Origin: Galeruca laticollis
Taxonomy: Eukaryota > Arthropoda > Insecta > Coleoptera > Chrysomelidae
Assembly: GCA_963921935.1 (NCBI GenBank)
Contig: OY998180.1
Span: forward strand, 112,660,183 to 112,724,182
Length of the DNA stretch: 64,000 bases
Direction of reading: 5' to 3'
The position numbers were made by a program, and so were the translations under genes. Shown here in pieces: positions 1 through 9,944 of the stretch (positions are counted from its first letter, which is position 1; each line of letters starts with the position of its first letter). The notes below the pieces were generated by a model, which saw only the letters and a list, made by a program, of their open reading frames with translations, did not search any database and was not told the DNA's origin.

Positions 1-1581
1 ACTTATGTAGTATTTATCCAAAAAAATATATCTCTTCCAAATTAGACCGTTTTCATTTTCGAATTCACAACAATTTCGAGATATGTACCAAGCAAATTCT
101 CGTTTACATCCCCTATCGACTCAAAATGGTTGCCTTGTAGTGGTAGTAGACAGAAACAATCAAATTTAATATAGTATAGTATTCCACTATAATTAAAGAA
201 AAATATTTCACAGTTTTTTATGTATTCAACGTAAAAATTCCGTCCAGTTTGTTCGACATAATACAAAACTCGAGCAGATAATTTTGTGAATGATACTTGA
301 AGGCGGTTAGGTTATAGCTGTATTTCTCGGACTGTCTAGGACACTAAAAGTCGTGACCGCTTGGGGAAAATCTGGGTAGGGTCAAGGCATGTCCTGCTCC
401 TATCGTAAATCTTTACAGAGACCGAGATTTAGGATTAATACCCCTTAGATAAAATGGTAATTGAATTGCTTAGCATATGTCCCTCTAATTTATATAGTTT
501 TAACGAGATATCTGAGTTTCTAGAGGTCGACCCGAATTACGAGTGGAAGCAAAATATTTTTTGTTAAAAGTATTTGATAAATGTCAAAAAAATTTGTCTC
601 AACATCGGTAAATCTTTTAGTTGCCCCTGAGACGTCCCGGGACAGTAACCGGGATTAACTGGTAGGCAATTTACCTGCAGGATAAGGCATAACCACTGAT
701 AACTGTGTTGATTTTGGTTAAATCTCTTCTCATTAAATTATTATTATTATTATTCAAGCACTTTATGTTTCAAAATATTACACATAGTATATCAATATAT
801 CAACTACATTAGTTATTAATGAATTTTCTGATTCAATAATTCGAAAAAGTTGGTCAATATACCTAAATCAAGTTATCCGGAAATTCAATAACCAAACATT
901 TCTGTATATCTCTATCAATTCGTCGGTAGTCGTTTCACATCTGTTATCTAGTCACAACAGGATTTATTGGCAGCTGCTTAGCGTGTTTATCACTACAATT
1001 TTGATACATACCACATCCTCAGGCGATTCTCCCCCTTTTGCAAGACGTAATTTTAAATTCACAGCTTGTTGGTTTTGATGAAAAATGTCGGATTTACTGC
1101 AGAAACATCGCGAATGACAAACTTGTCACGTCTTCGTCATGAATAATAGAATGTAGAAATTTGTCGACGACGATTCGAAAATGGTCTACACTACTAAAAA
1201 TGCCGAATAACATTGAGCATAAGATAAGTTGGGATTTTTAGTGATAGAAACCTACAGTGCCTTTTTAAACAGACTTCAATAAGTATCTCTCTAATGGTAA
1301 TATAAGCTACATTGTTCAAACTTTTCAGGTGACGATGTTAATCTGTAGCTTTAGGAATAAGTAAAACTTCAGTTTTAAAATGAGTACATCTCGAAAACTT
1401 ACACCCCTTTATAGAATTTATTGCCAGCATAACTACCATTAAGATACCAATTTACAAGTGATATCCGAAACAGACTAAATCTTGACCACACTTTCGACAA
1501 AATTATTCACGCCGTGGAAATTGTAATTTGAAGAATAATCGTTTATGGTGAATTGAAAATCTGTGAAAAAGAGAAAGGAAT
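1..1581. other. Unassigned AT-rich stretch
   Basis: I see no coding frame of note on either strand and no recognisable element. A short (ATT)n microsatellite lies at about 737-754. The stretch ends where mariner-like coding similarity begins. Confidence 0.5.
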
Positions 1582-1970
1582 TTCCAACATGAATTCGAAA
1601 TAAACGTATGGTGTGGAATCATTGGCGGCCATTTCTTATGGCCATACGAGTTACCGCAAACTTTGAATGTTGAGAACTATTTGCATTTTCCACAAAACGA
1701 CTCAACTTATCCGCTGGAAGAATTGCCAATAAACTTAATGCAAAATATATGTTTAATTCAAGGTGGTACACCAGCACATTTCTTGAGAAAAGTCAAAACG
1801 TATTCAGATACCATGTTTCCTGAACGCTGAAATTGTCGTGGTAGCCAGTTTCCTTGGCCAGCACGTAGCCCGTATTTTAATGCTCTTGATTCCAGTATAT
1901 GGAGCGTAATGAAACAACTCGTTTACAAGAATCTCATATATACCCGTGACCAACAGATGTTGCAAAGAAC
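1582..1970 (+). pseudogene. mariner-like transposase remnant (C-terminal half)
   Basis: Conceptual translation gives NVWCGIIGG, then LEELPINLMQ, then QGGTPAHF and WPARSPYFNALDSSIWSVMK. These match the transposase pattern in which a D sits in QxDGAPxHF and another in WPxRSPDLxPLDF. Here the first aspartate is replaced by G (QGGTPAHF) and the second by Y (RSPYFN), and a stop codon follows FPER. Catalytic residues are therefore lost and the copy is dead. No N-terminal helix-turn-helix and no TIRs are visible. The fragment runs straight into the BEL LTR-like sequence at 1958, so its 3' part was probably cut by that insertion. Assignment to the Tc1/mariner superfamily is firm; the subfamily is not determined. 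Confidence 0.75.
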
Positions 1971-2674
1971 ATAAAAACAATCAATTTCGATAGGAAAAGG
2001 ATTATTGCTCGCACAAAGTACAATTTTTGAGAGAGAAGGGTTTCAGGTCCACATTTTATTTACTGACAGCTGATACAGAATGGCATTATTTTTTCACACA
2101 TAAAATTCCCCCACGGGAAATTTAGAAAGACAATTTAAATTAAATAATCAAAACAACATACGGCTAACACTCACTAATACTAATGTAAAGTGGGTTTGAC
2201 TGAACATAGCTATTGTTCAAAACAACAGTATGTCGTAGAGCCAAATCTATCAAGCATCTTGTGACTATAAAGCCGGAGCTGGACACGCCATAAATCACCG
2301 TATTTATCTGGAAATATAAAAGAGGATCGTTGAGGTTTTCTTTACCAAAAATTAGTTGGAAATTTGTGAAGGCAGGCAATACCTGTATAAACATTTGTTT
2401 AATGTCCGTCATAGCTACATACTTATGCGTATGTCAAAAAGTTCTTTCTGTACAACAGTACCTGCATATAATATGTCATTGAGACTCAAATTCAAATATG
2501 TTTTTGCACTGCCGTCCCGGCTTCAAATTGTATGTTATAAAGAACATAGAAATCAGTTAATCTTGATATGAAAAGGTTTATTGCTTGCATAAGGTACAAT
2601 CTCGTTGAGACAGAAGTATTTGACGTTCACATTATTTTACTGACGGCCAATACAGAATGACATAATTTTTTTAA
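1958..2674 (-). mobile_element. Miniature BEL/Pao derivative (LTR - RT fragment - LTR)
   Basis: Two direct LTR-like copies (about 1958-2100 and 2533-2674) flank a ~430-bp interior. The LTRs resemble those of the larger BEL element at 7474-11566: both start TGTTGC or TGTTAT, then AAAGAACATA, and carry the same middle block. The C-rich stretch just inside the left copy (CCCCCACGGG) corresponds to the polypurine tract of a minus-strand element. The only coding sequence left is a piece of reverse transcriptase. All of gag, protease, RNase H and integrase are missing. I could not see a matching target-site duplication. Confidence 0.7.
2140..2475 (-). pseudogene. BEL/Pao reverse transcriptase fragment
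   Basis: The minus frame 2412-2164 reads KYVAMTDIKQMFIQVLP upstream, then GKENLNDPLLYFQINTVIYG and LIDLALRH. This parallels the piece at 10500-10330 (KENLNDPL, LNTVTYGVSSS, LALRH) and matches the BEL RT pattern DIxxMYRxI ... LxTVTYG. The frame breaks after LALRH into sequence that resembles the element's 3' untranslated region, so the YVDD box and everything downstream are deleted. Confidence 0.7.
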
Positions 2675-2749
2675 CTGCAGCAGCGCTTCGTTTGAACCAG
2701 TGGTGTTATTCACTATGAGGCGATATTTTATGAAACGTGTGGACATATA

Positions 2750-2773
2750 GAGGAGAGTTGCCATGATCGTACC
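2750..2773 (+). repeat. Left terminal inverted repeat of pogo-like element
   Basis: The sequence starts GAGGAGAGTTGCC and pairs with the reverse complement of the right end at 5118-5141, with two or three mismatches over 24 bp. It is preceded by the TA dinucleotide. Confidence 0.8.
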
Positions 2774-3092
2774 GTATCCTTCATCGTACCAGCTCCTATT
2801 TTCCCATTAACAGCGATGCTAGAGCACTCAACCGGCGACATTACGTACTTGCTATTGTGGAGAGCCAGTAACAAAAGCTGCACGTGTTTGATTGTAGTGG
2901 TTTATGTTTCATATTAGTTTATGTATTTGTTGCTGGTTCCATGTAATATTTCGCCATCTTTCGTAAGCTCACAGATCCTTTTACGGTAAGAGTAACTCAC
3001 TTCAGTACATATACGACGACGAGTTGCCTTCGTCGTACCACTTTTAGGTTCCTTCATCGTATCGCTATTTTGAGGTTTCCTTGATCGTACCG
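2763..3092 (+). promoter_or_regulatory. Subterminal GATCGTACC-like iterons
   Basis: Between the left TIR and the transposase start there are at least five copies of a motif close to (T/G)ATCGTACC or TCGTACC/TCGTATCG, near 2764, 2782, 3030, 3052 and 3083. Several are preceded by CCTT. Spaced subterminal repeats are typical transposase-binding sites; that role is inferred here. Confidence 0.55.
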
Positions 3093-3145
3093 GTAACTTT
3101 TAAACGATACTTAATTTCTAATACACATGTATATGTGTGTTCTAG

Positions 3146-4330
3146 ATGTCAAAAAGGAAATATGAAGCCTGAAACGAAGATGATATGCATCGTTCTCTTA
3201 TTTCTTTTCGGAACGCAGGTATGGGGTTCAACGATTGCTGCCGCACATATAACATTCCCAAACCTACTTTCAATCGCCATCTTAAGGAGACAAATATTTC
3301 TGCTAATGGAGAAGTCAAGATCATCGGGAAGCAAACCACATTACCGAAAGATGTAGAAAAAGCATTGCATGACCACATCTTACGTCTTGAAAGCCTTATG
3401 TTTGGATTGACAATAACTGATGTGAGAAAATTAGTATTCCAGATAGCTGAACAAAACCATATATCCCATAATTTTAATAAGCAGACCCAATTAGCGTGGA
3501 GAAATGGTATTATGGATTCAAGGCTCGCCATCCAGAACTCAGTTTGCGAGAACCCACTGCAACGTCTCTAGCACGGGTTAAGGGATTCAATGAAGAGCAT
3601 GTTCATAGTTTTTTGACATCCGTGAGAAACTCGTGGATGAAAATCAGATTGACGCGACAAGAATTTTTAATGTAGATGAAAGGGAAAAAACAAATTGGTT
3701 CAGTGTCTAGTGGCGAGCGTGGAGTGAACACTACGTTTGTCGCTTGCACCAGTGCATCTGGAAACTTTGTGTCACCCACGTTAATATTTGAACGAATGCG
3801 AATGGCTAATGAGCTAAAAGTGGACGCTCCCCCAGGAAGTTTAGTGGAAATTTCTGAAACTGGCTACATAGCAAGTGATATATTTCAAAAGTGGATTAGG
3901 AATTTCATTGAAATAGTAAAACCAACCATTGACAAAAATTAATTCTAGTTTTGGATGGGAATACTACACATTCGAAGAATCTATAGGCAAATGAAATGGC
4001 CAGGAAACATGGCGTAATAATGTTACAGCTGCCTGGTCATACTACTCATCGACTACCTCCCCTCGATAAAGGTTTCTTCAGTCCACTGAAAAGTAACTTT
4101 AACAAAGCTACACAGAAATGGCGAAGATCTAATCCCGGACTGTGTGTTACGCAGTACCAGGTGACTGGGTTTTGTACAGAGGCTTACTCATAAGCGGCTA
4201 CAATTGAGAACGCAATCAATTGATTTAGAGTTACTGGAGTTTGGCCGGTTGATCGTTCGGCATTTGAAGACTGCGGCTTTGCGGCAGCTGAAAATTTAAT
4301 CTAACTGTGTATGCCTACTGACCCTGAGTG
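3146..4330 (+). pseudogene. pogo/Tigger-like transposase
   Basis: The likely start is the ATG at 3146 (MSKRKYEA, then a TGA at codon 9). An HTH-psq-like segment follows (FNDCCRTYNIPKPTFNRHLK), then a DNA-binding/linker region (LPKDVEKALHDHI, FKARHPELSLREPTATSLAR, reached through a frameshift near 3505). The DDE core is recognisable: NVDE near 3670, a LVLDG motif near 3948 after a stop, and HTTHRLPPLDKGFFSPLK near 4035-4100, so the three acidic positions survive. FRVTGVWPVDR near 4225 is the usual post-catalytic block. At least three stops and one frameshift rule out function. The family is a cut-and-paste transposase that binds the TIRs. Confidence 0.8.
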
Positions 4331-4729
4331 CTCAAAGAAGGAAGACAATAACTTAATTTCGCAGCCAGAAATTTCAAGCCTTGATCACTCAACAACTGAA
4401 ATGATGGCATACAATAATAGCCAGCATTCGACGAGTTAGAAGCTTTCAGTTCCAGTTGAGACACTGTCTCCTATACCTAAATCAAAATCCACGTCTGGGA
4501 ATGTAGGACAAAAAGCATCTACTTTGACTAGCAGCTCATACAAAATCCAATTGAAGCTACAAAAGGAGCTTAAGTTAAACCAAGAGAAGGTTAAAGCGTT
4601 GAAAGAGAACTTGAGTTCTGCATCATAGAAAATTTGTATAAAAAAAGAAAAATCTATTGAAAAGAAGATACACATGTGTAGAAAAACCTTGGATTCCGTG
4701 GAAAATCAGCAAAAGTTTCCTCTGGGTCC

Positions 4730-4936
4730 ATGGTTAACGTCGCATCTTCTTCGAATCACTCTGCTGTTGTGGTAGAAATGCAACCTGAAGAATGGTATTG
4801 TTTCTTGTGTGAAACCAACCTGGTAGAAGATATGATGATTCAAAGTCATATTTGTAATTTGTGGGTGCATGATTCTTGTGCAGGAATCGCAAGCAAAGAC
4901 AGGCTTCCACAGTTTACATGTGTCAAATGTAGATAA
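4730..4936 (+). pseudogene. PHD-like zinc finger tail of the pogo-like transposase
   Basis: The open frame contains EEWYCFLCETNLVED, then HICNLWVHDSC, then FTCVKCR. The C-x2-C ... C-x2-(W)VH-x2-C ... C-x2-C spacing is that of a PHD finger. In pogo/Tigger-type elements of arthropods such a finger commonly ends the protein. The stretch between the DDE core and this finger (4330-4730) is lysine-rich and broken by stops. It probably encoded a coiled linker. The terminal TAA at 4934 lies about 200 bp before the right TIR. Confidence 0.65.
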
Positions 4937-5117
4937 ATAGTAGGCCTTTATCTTAATTTCACTATAACTCAAGCTATCATTATAACTCCTTATATCTACA
5001 GTATTTGTATATTTTAAAAAACTTTATAAGGTGGGGAAAGAATGGATTTAACTATACAATAATTTTGGGCATAACAACTAGCAGTATGTGAGCTACATAA
5101 ATTGAAAGACGAGAATT

Positions 5118-5141
5118 GGTAGGATCAAGGCAACTCTCCTC
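5118..5141 (-). repeat. Right terminal inverted repeat of pogo-like element
   Basis: This is the inverted partner of 2750-2773, followed by TA at 5142-5143. It also carries one GATC(C/G)TACC-type motif. Confidence 0.8.
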
Positions 5142-6815
5142 TATGCATCGACGAGAATGGTGGACACATCGAACACTTACTTTGATATGATTGAAGTTAT
5201 AATGTTTTGATAATTTTTTTTTCACTTGTTATTCAAAACAAAATATATATTTTGTAACTTTGTAACTTACTTATGTTATTCTGTTGCCAATTATGTTTTG
5301 TAGCATCTACTCATTTACCAGAGCATCTCAAGTGGAATTATTTGACCAGCTTAATAATAATTTAGGAGTAGATCTTACCAGTTCATGGGTAATACCACTT
5401 TGTTTTATAGAGGAAGAAACAGAAATATTCAACATAAAACCAGATACGTCAAACGGGCGCCACCTAGAATATTATTAGCCTGTTAGTTGGTACACATCAA
5501 CATGGTATCAATAAAACATTGCGAAGAGGATTGGAAGGAAGATATATGAACAACGTTATTAAATTTACAAATTAACGTGAATTAATTTAAATAGGAGTGA
5601 AAATACGTTTACCAAGCAAATTATTATCGAAATGTAATGAAAGTGGAAATGAATTAATTAATAAGCAATAAATTAGGAAAATGAAAAATAAAAAAAATAA
5701 TAGTAGAAAAGTAGAAATAAAAAAATAGTCAAAATTATTAAATTCAATTAACAGCTAAATTCCAGTTTGACTGGTACAAAAAACAACTATACACATGATT
5801 TGAAAATTGACAGTAACAGCGACGTTGGAAAGCAATTCCGTATAAACTAGCACTGTCCTGTTCGTAAAGTTCCTGTTAGTTGGTCCCCATAATCTTCTAA
5901 TCAGGAATAGAAAATCAACCACAGTAACATGTAACATGAAAACATCAAACCAGAAAGTTATAAAAAAACAGAAACGTTGTAAGTCCAGGAGACTTAAAAT
6001 CCCGGAAAGTTAAAATCCCGGAATCGAATGCACTTTTTCAACAGAAAATGGGTGAAATTTCTTCACACTGATTTAACTGAATTTATTTAGATAACGGTAG
6101 CCACTTATTCTGCTCGATGGAAAAAGAGAGCGTTTTGATCTTCGTTGCAATATTAAATAGATTTCATACCCAAAAACAGATCAAAAGTGGGAATACTTCG
6201 TGCTATTTTTGCTAACTATATAGTCCCTGGAGAGAGGAAGCATACACAAACTGACAATCAATTCTCAATTAATAGATCCCTAATCAACTCCGCTATACAA
6301 AAATGTTTCAAAGAACCATTTCGGATGTGTGTACCTTGCCAATGCTAGGTATTTTAACCAAAACGCTGTTTATCTCTTTTCCTTTTCTAAAATAAATATA
6401 TTGGATTCCTGATTATATTCTCAATTCTAAGGTACAAATACATTTTTGTCGTCAACTCTTACTAGACGTTAATATTCATTGTAGTGTTATGAAATTTTAA
6501 GCGTAAACGCCCACCACGTTAGTATTTCTAGTTATGCAACTGATTTCTAAAATGCAATTATTTCGAAAGCCGTTGAGCTTAGTGGTCAATCAGGGGTACA
6601 ACTTTTCTTTGAATAAATGGTGTGTCTTTAATATTTTCAATAATAAAAGCATTTAGTTGAAGCACAAAAGAGTTTAGCGCGCATTTGTTCCACATATGTG
6701 GCTTATGTAGCGCACTGTGAAAATCTCAACGAAGTAAATGTCAAATTATGATTTTTCATACCCAAAAACCCATACTAACAATTTTTTTACATTCCTTAAA
6801 ACATTGAAATTATTG
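5142..6815. other. Unassigned AT-rich stretch
   Basis: No recognisable coding region. A 64-codon frame at 5284-5478 has no identifiable motif. A direct repeat of GTTAAAATCCCGGA-like sequence occurs near 5985-6020. Otherwise I see nothing to annotate. Confidence 0.45.
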
Positions 6816-6894
6816 CAAAATAAGCGGTTTCAAATATCAAAACTTTTCTGCGACGCCCTGTGAGACGCCCTGAACAATATCCTATCATAAAATT
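6816..6894 (+). repeat. Satellite monomer, left part
   Basis: The segment ending CAATATCCTATCATAAAATTG matches the middle of the ~170-bp satellite monomers at 11567-12088 and 50960-51466. The match stops at 6894 and resumes at about 7440. The monomer was therefore split by the hairpin-rich insertion between these positions. Confidence 0.6.
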
Positions 6895-7439
6895 GCCAGT
6901 AGTAATATAACAAGAGAGTGAGAATAAATTGAAAATAATTTGACAGATTTTTTGAAAACTTGTTGCCAGGCAATAGTCACGAGAGCCCGCAGGGCTCGAG
7001 TGGCTATTGCCAAATGGCAACAAGTTTGAACAAAATCTGTCAAATTATTTTCTAATTTATGGAACTCTCGAGTTATATTTGACTAGATTATTTTTTGATT
7101 CACAAATTGGTGAAGGTCTTAAATTGTCTCCATATAGACTGATTACTTATTAGAGTATTTTTCGAAGTAGTTTCTATAATCTTATTCGTTATTTCTTCAT
7201 CAGAAAAGGTACTAAACCGATGATGTTCACTCATTTTATATATAACGTTGACACAATTAGATAATTATTTTGACAACTATCTGACACTTGCTAGACAAAT
7301 AAAAGCAACAGTGATTATTCCCGAGAATAATCACAAGAGCTTTATTCCCACTATAATAATGACATGATTGGTTGAAAATTACCCTTGTGTCAAATAAAGA
7401 AGCATTTCATTGGTTCTAAGAAACGTCAAAAAATAATCA
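6895..7439. mobile_element. Hairpin-rich MITE-like insertion in a satellite monomer
   Basis: This ~545-bp segment interrupts a satellite monomer. It contains a ~110-bp imperfect palindrome (about 6938-7048), with arms reading ATTTGACAGATTTT and AAAATCTGTCAAAT around a GAGCCCGCAGGGCTC centre. It also contains a 24-bp palindrome at about 7310-7333 (GTGATTATTC ... GAATAATCAC). The outer ends begin CCAGTAG and end CACTGG, which could be degenerate terminal inverted repeats. No protein is encoded. MITE or foldback identity is inferred from structure and position only. Confidence 0.5.
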
Positions 7440-7473
7440 CTGGTATACACTTCGGAGGCTTCATCGTATTAAC
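7440..7473 (+). repeat. Satellite monomer, right part
   Basis: TGGTATACACTTCGGAGGCT and the following TCATCGTATTAAC are the monomer end that continues the piece at 6816-6894. The last five bases, TTAAC (7469-7473), are repeated at 11567-11571 across the BEL insertion. Confidence 0.65.
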
Positions 7474-7625
7474 TGTTGCAAAGAACATAAAAAAAACTAT
7501 TAATTTCAATTAAGAAAGGTTTATTGCTTGCACAATTTACAATGATTGAGAGAGAAGTTATTTGACATTTACATTTTTTTCTTGACAGATAATATTGCTT
7601 GACATTATTATATTTTTTTTAAACA
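7474..7625 (-). repeat. BEL/Pao 3' LTR
   Basis: The LTR runs TGTTGC ... AAACA in plus orientation (TG...CA). It is followed at once by TAAAATTGCCCCCCGGGAAA, whose complement is the G-rich polypurine tract next to the 3' LTR of a minus-strand element. Confidence 0.8.
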
Positions 7626-7646
7626 TAAAATTGCCCCCCGGGAAAA
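7626..7646 (-). promoter_or_regulatory. Polypurine tract of BEL element
   Basis: On the minus strand the segment reads TTTCCCGGGGGGCAATTTTA directly before the 3' LTR. A G-run in this position primes plus-strand DNA synthesis in LTR retroelements. Confidence 0.55.
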
Positions 7647-7826
7647 TATAGAAAGAAAACTTAAATTAATTAATTAAACCTCTATATGGCTAACATTTAC
7701 TTATGCTAATATAAAGTTGGTTTGGTTAAACGTAGCGTAACTTGTAAATGACTACTAAATAACCCTGAACGTAGCATAATTAGTAAATGACAATTATCGT
7801 ACATAGGTAGCACAGCAAGTTTATTA

Positions 7827-8035
7827 ATGGCTCTAGTTTGCAAATATCATGTTTTTGTTTTTATCTGTACTGACCTAACAAGACCACCACTTCCTTTAAA
7901 TATATTAACAACTCTACCAACAGGTCATTGCAAAGGAGAGACATTATCTCCAATTAATAACACTAAAGATCCATTTTGGATATTGTCTCTAATATTATGC
8001 CACTTAGAGCGGCTAAGTAATTGTGACAAATAAGC
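7827..8035 (-). pseudogene. BEL/Pao pol C-terminal domain
   Basis: The minus frame reads QNGSLVLLIGDNVSPLQ, a stop (TGA where W is expected), then PVGRVVNIFKGSGGLVRSVQ. This is the conserved tail after BEL integrase, of the form LVLIxDxxxPPxxWPLGRV ... GxDGxVRxVxV. It is separated from the integrase core by about 120 bp of degraded sequence. No function is expected because of the stop. Confidence 0.7.
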
Positions 8036-8155
8036 CTTATGGCAAACTCGCCAAAAATCTTGCCCGATTCTTGTATATTTTTGTCAAAAGTTTAAATAAT
8101 TTATATTTTTATTAGATATTTTAGGTTCAGAAATAGCGGTTATTGCCTGATTAAT

Positions 8156-8869
8156 TCAAAAATGAGCAGGCGTTAAAAATGTAAAATCTGTGACATCACT
8201 AGTAAAGGGTGTGATGGGCCTCGAATTTAAAATCCCTTCTATCTGAATAATAACTGTATTAAATTGTTCATATGTTAAATTTAAGTTTCCAATTATTCTT
8301 TTAAAATGAAATTTTGATGATTTCACACCAGCCTCCCAGAGCCCTCCCCAGGTTGGACTAAAGCTAGGAATAAATTTGAACTCTACAGAGTGTGCATTAC
8401 AATAATTTGTAACAACCATCTGGTGAATCTGAGATTTACATAAGTCATACATTTGTTTTAATTGGTTTTTGGCTCCCTTGAAGGTAGCAGCATTATCGCA
8501 GTGTACAGTATGAGGAAGGCCTCTTCGCGAACAAAACCTTTTAAAGGTTGCAAGGAAGAATTCTGTTGTCATATCCGACACTAGCTTCAAATGAATACAT
8601 TTTGTAATAAAACACACAAAAAGGCAGACATATCCTTTTGAGATTACAGAACGTCTTATACTCGATTGCTTCACATTGAAAGGCCCACAGTAGTCTATAC
8701 CTACTTTGTTAAAAACTCTATCTTGTACAACCCTATCTTGAGACATTAATTGCTGTGCTCTCTGTGCACGAGACTTGAAACAATTAACACATTTGTTTAT
8801 GGTGTTTTTAACAATAATAGTAGCACTTATTATGTAATACTCTGTGAAGAGACTGGATAATGTCAACAT
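8156..8869 (-). pseudogene. BEL/Pao integrase
   Basis: The 237-codon frame carries a zinc-binding remnant (INKCVNCFKSR) near residue 25 and an integrase core with the acidic triad: D in GIDYCGPF (about residue 59), D in HCDNAATF (about 125) and E in GLWEAG (about 178). FKFIPSFSPTWGG precedes the last motif, as is typical of BEL elements. The core is open and could fold. The normal HHCC finger is shortened, and the frame ends at PAHF just before a stop that cuts it from its C-terminal domain. The enzyme inserts cDNA into the genome and acts in the nucleus. It is called pseudogene because pol is broken upstream and downstream. Confidence 0.82.
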
Positions 8870-9079
8870 TTAACCAGCATGTAATAGGTTACAATACTCG
8901 TGAGGAACAACTAAAATTGTAAAATAACAATTTTGTGGCAAAATGATGGGGTGTTTTTGCGAAAATGGTATGTTAGCATTTCCAGTCTTCCCCGACTCGT
9001 AACAATCCATCACTACAAATGGACACAATTTGTTTAAATTAGAATTGATACAATTATTGTTTTCAAAGCAATCAATTTC

Positions 9080-9439
9080 TTACCTGAAATGTAAAGACTG
9101 AACATGGCTTATTATAACTTGCATAGAAAGTCTGTAGTCTGCGAAAAGCAGTTGTGTTGAGAAGACTTCTTCATTTGATCTACAATTTTTTAAAAATCGC
9201 AACATGTAAGCAACAACATGCTGTAGTTTGAAAATTGAAGAAAATTTCGATATAGCAAGTACCTCCTCAACCAAATTACAATTGACAGTTTTTGAATTGT
9301 CAAAATCTTTATCCCAATGTGTGTCTATAATTACATTTCCATTTTTAAAATTGAATTCAGTTGGCGAAAAATCTAAGTTTTTTAATTCTGTTGCACCTCG
9401 CCACCATATTACATTAGAGTGCAACTCAGAAGGCATCAA
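9080..9439 (-). pseudogene. BEL/Pao RNase H-integrase connector
   Basis: The frame begins MMPSELHSNVIWWRGATEL, equivalent to the block NPADxxSRG...LWWxGPxWL that follows RNase H in BEL pol. The remainder (residues 60-119) aligns in character with the helical connector before the integrase zinc finger (ISKFSSIFKLQHVVAYMLRF). It is separated from the RNase H frame by a ~60-bp stretch with a frame change and from integrase by ~210 bp without a good frame. Confidence 0.6.
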
Positions 9440-9500
9440 GCCCCTTGATAGACAATCGGCTGGATTAGAAAACCCGCTGACATGAGCCCACTTATATTTC

Positions 9501-9944
9501 CTAGTTTTTTTGTTGAATTGAGACTACTCTTCGTTTTATATAATCGCCTTTTGCAGGTGGGTTTTGAATCCAGCAGAGAGCCATTTGTGAGTCACTGTAT
9601 AAAATCTTATGTCTAATGTTCCAATTATTTAGTATACCGAAAACTCTATCAAACAATGTAGCTAGAAGCAAATATGCGTTAAGCTCTAATCGCGGTATAG
9701 TTTGTTTACATTTTATTGGTGCTAATCTAGATTTACTGCACAATAATGTGACATGAACATTGTCATTACATACTGATCTTATATAAACACAAGCTCCATA
9801 GGCAATGCTAGAAGCATCACAATAACCGATTAAGTCAATAGTATTGGCTTCACTCATGAACAAATCACGGTATACATGTATAGGTTTCATATTCATTAAG
9901 TCACAAAATAATGAATTCCAAGGGAACAAAACCTCATCTAGCAA
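9501..9944 (-). pseudogene. BEL/Pao RNase H
   Basis: Recognisable motifs in order are GYCDASSIAYGACVYIR, containing the first catalytic Asp; CKQTIPRLELNAYLLL, with the catalytic Glu in RLEL; and ILYSDSQMALCWIQNPP, with the second Asp in YSDS. These are the standard BEL/Pao motifs YxDAS...YGACxY, IPRLEL and WTDS. The frame closes at VVSIQQKN. RNase H removes the RNA strand during reverse transcription. The domain is preserved, although it sits in a dead pol. Confidence 0.82.

Larger units (their letters stand above)
2750..5141 (+). mobile_element. pogo/Tigger-like DNA transposon, decayed
   Basis: Near-terminal inverted repeats are visible. The left end at 2750 reads GAGGAGAGTTGCCATGATCG. The right end at 5141, read on the minus strand, gives GAGGAGAGTTGCCTTGATCC. 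Both are bounded by TA (2748-2749 and 5142-5143), the target duplication expected for the Tc1/mariner/pogo superfamily. The ~2.39 kb interior encodes one transposase with a HTH N-terminus, a DDE core and a PHD-like C-terminus, broken by stops and frameshifts. The left subterminal region carries several further copies of a CATCGTACC-like motif. Confidence 0.85.
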
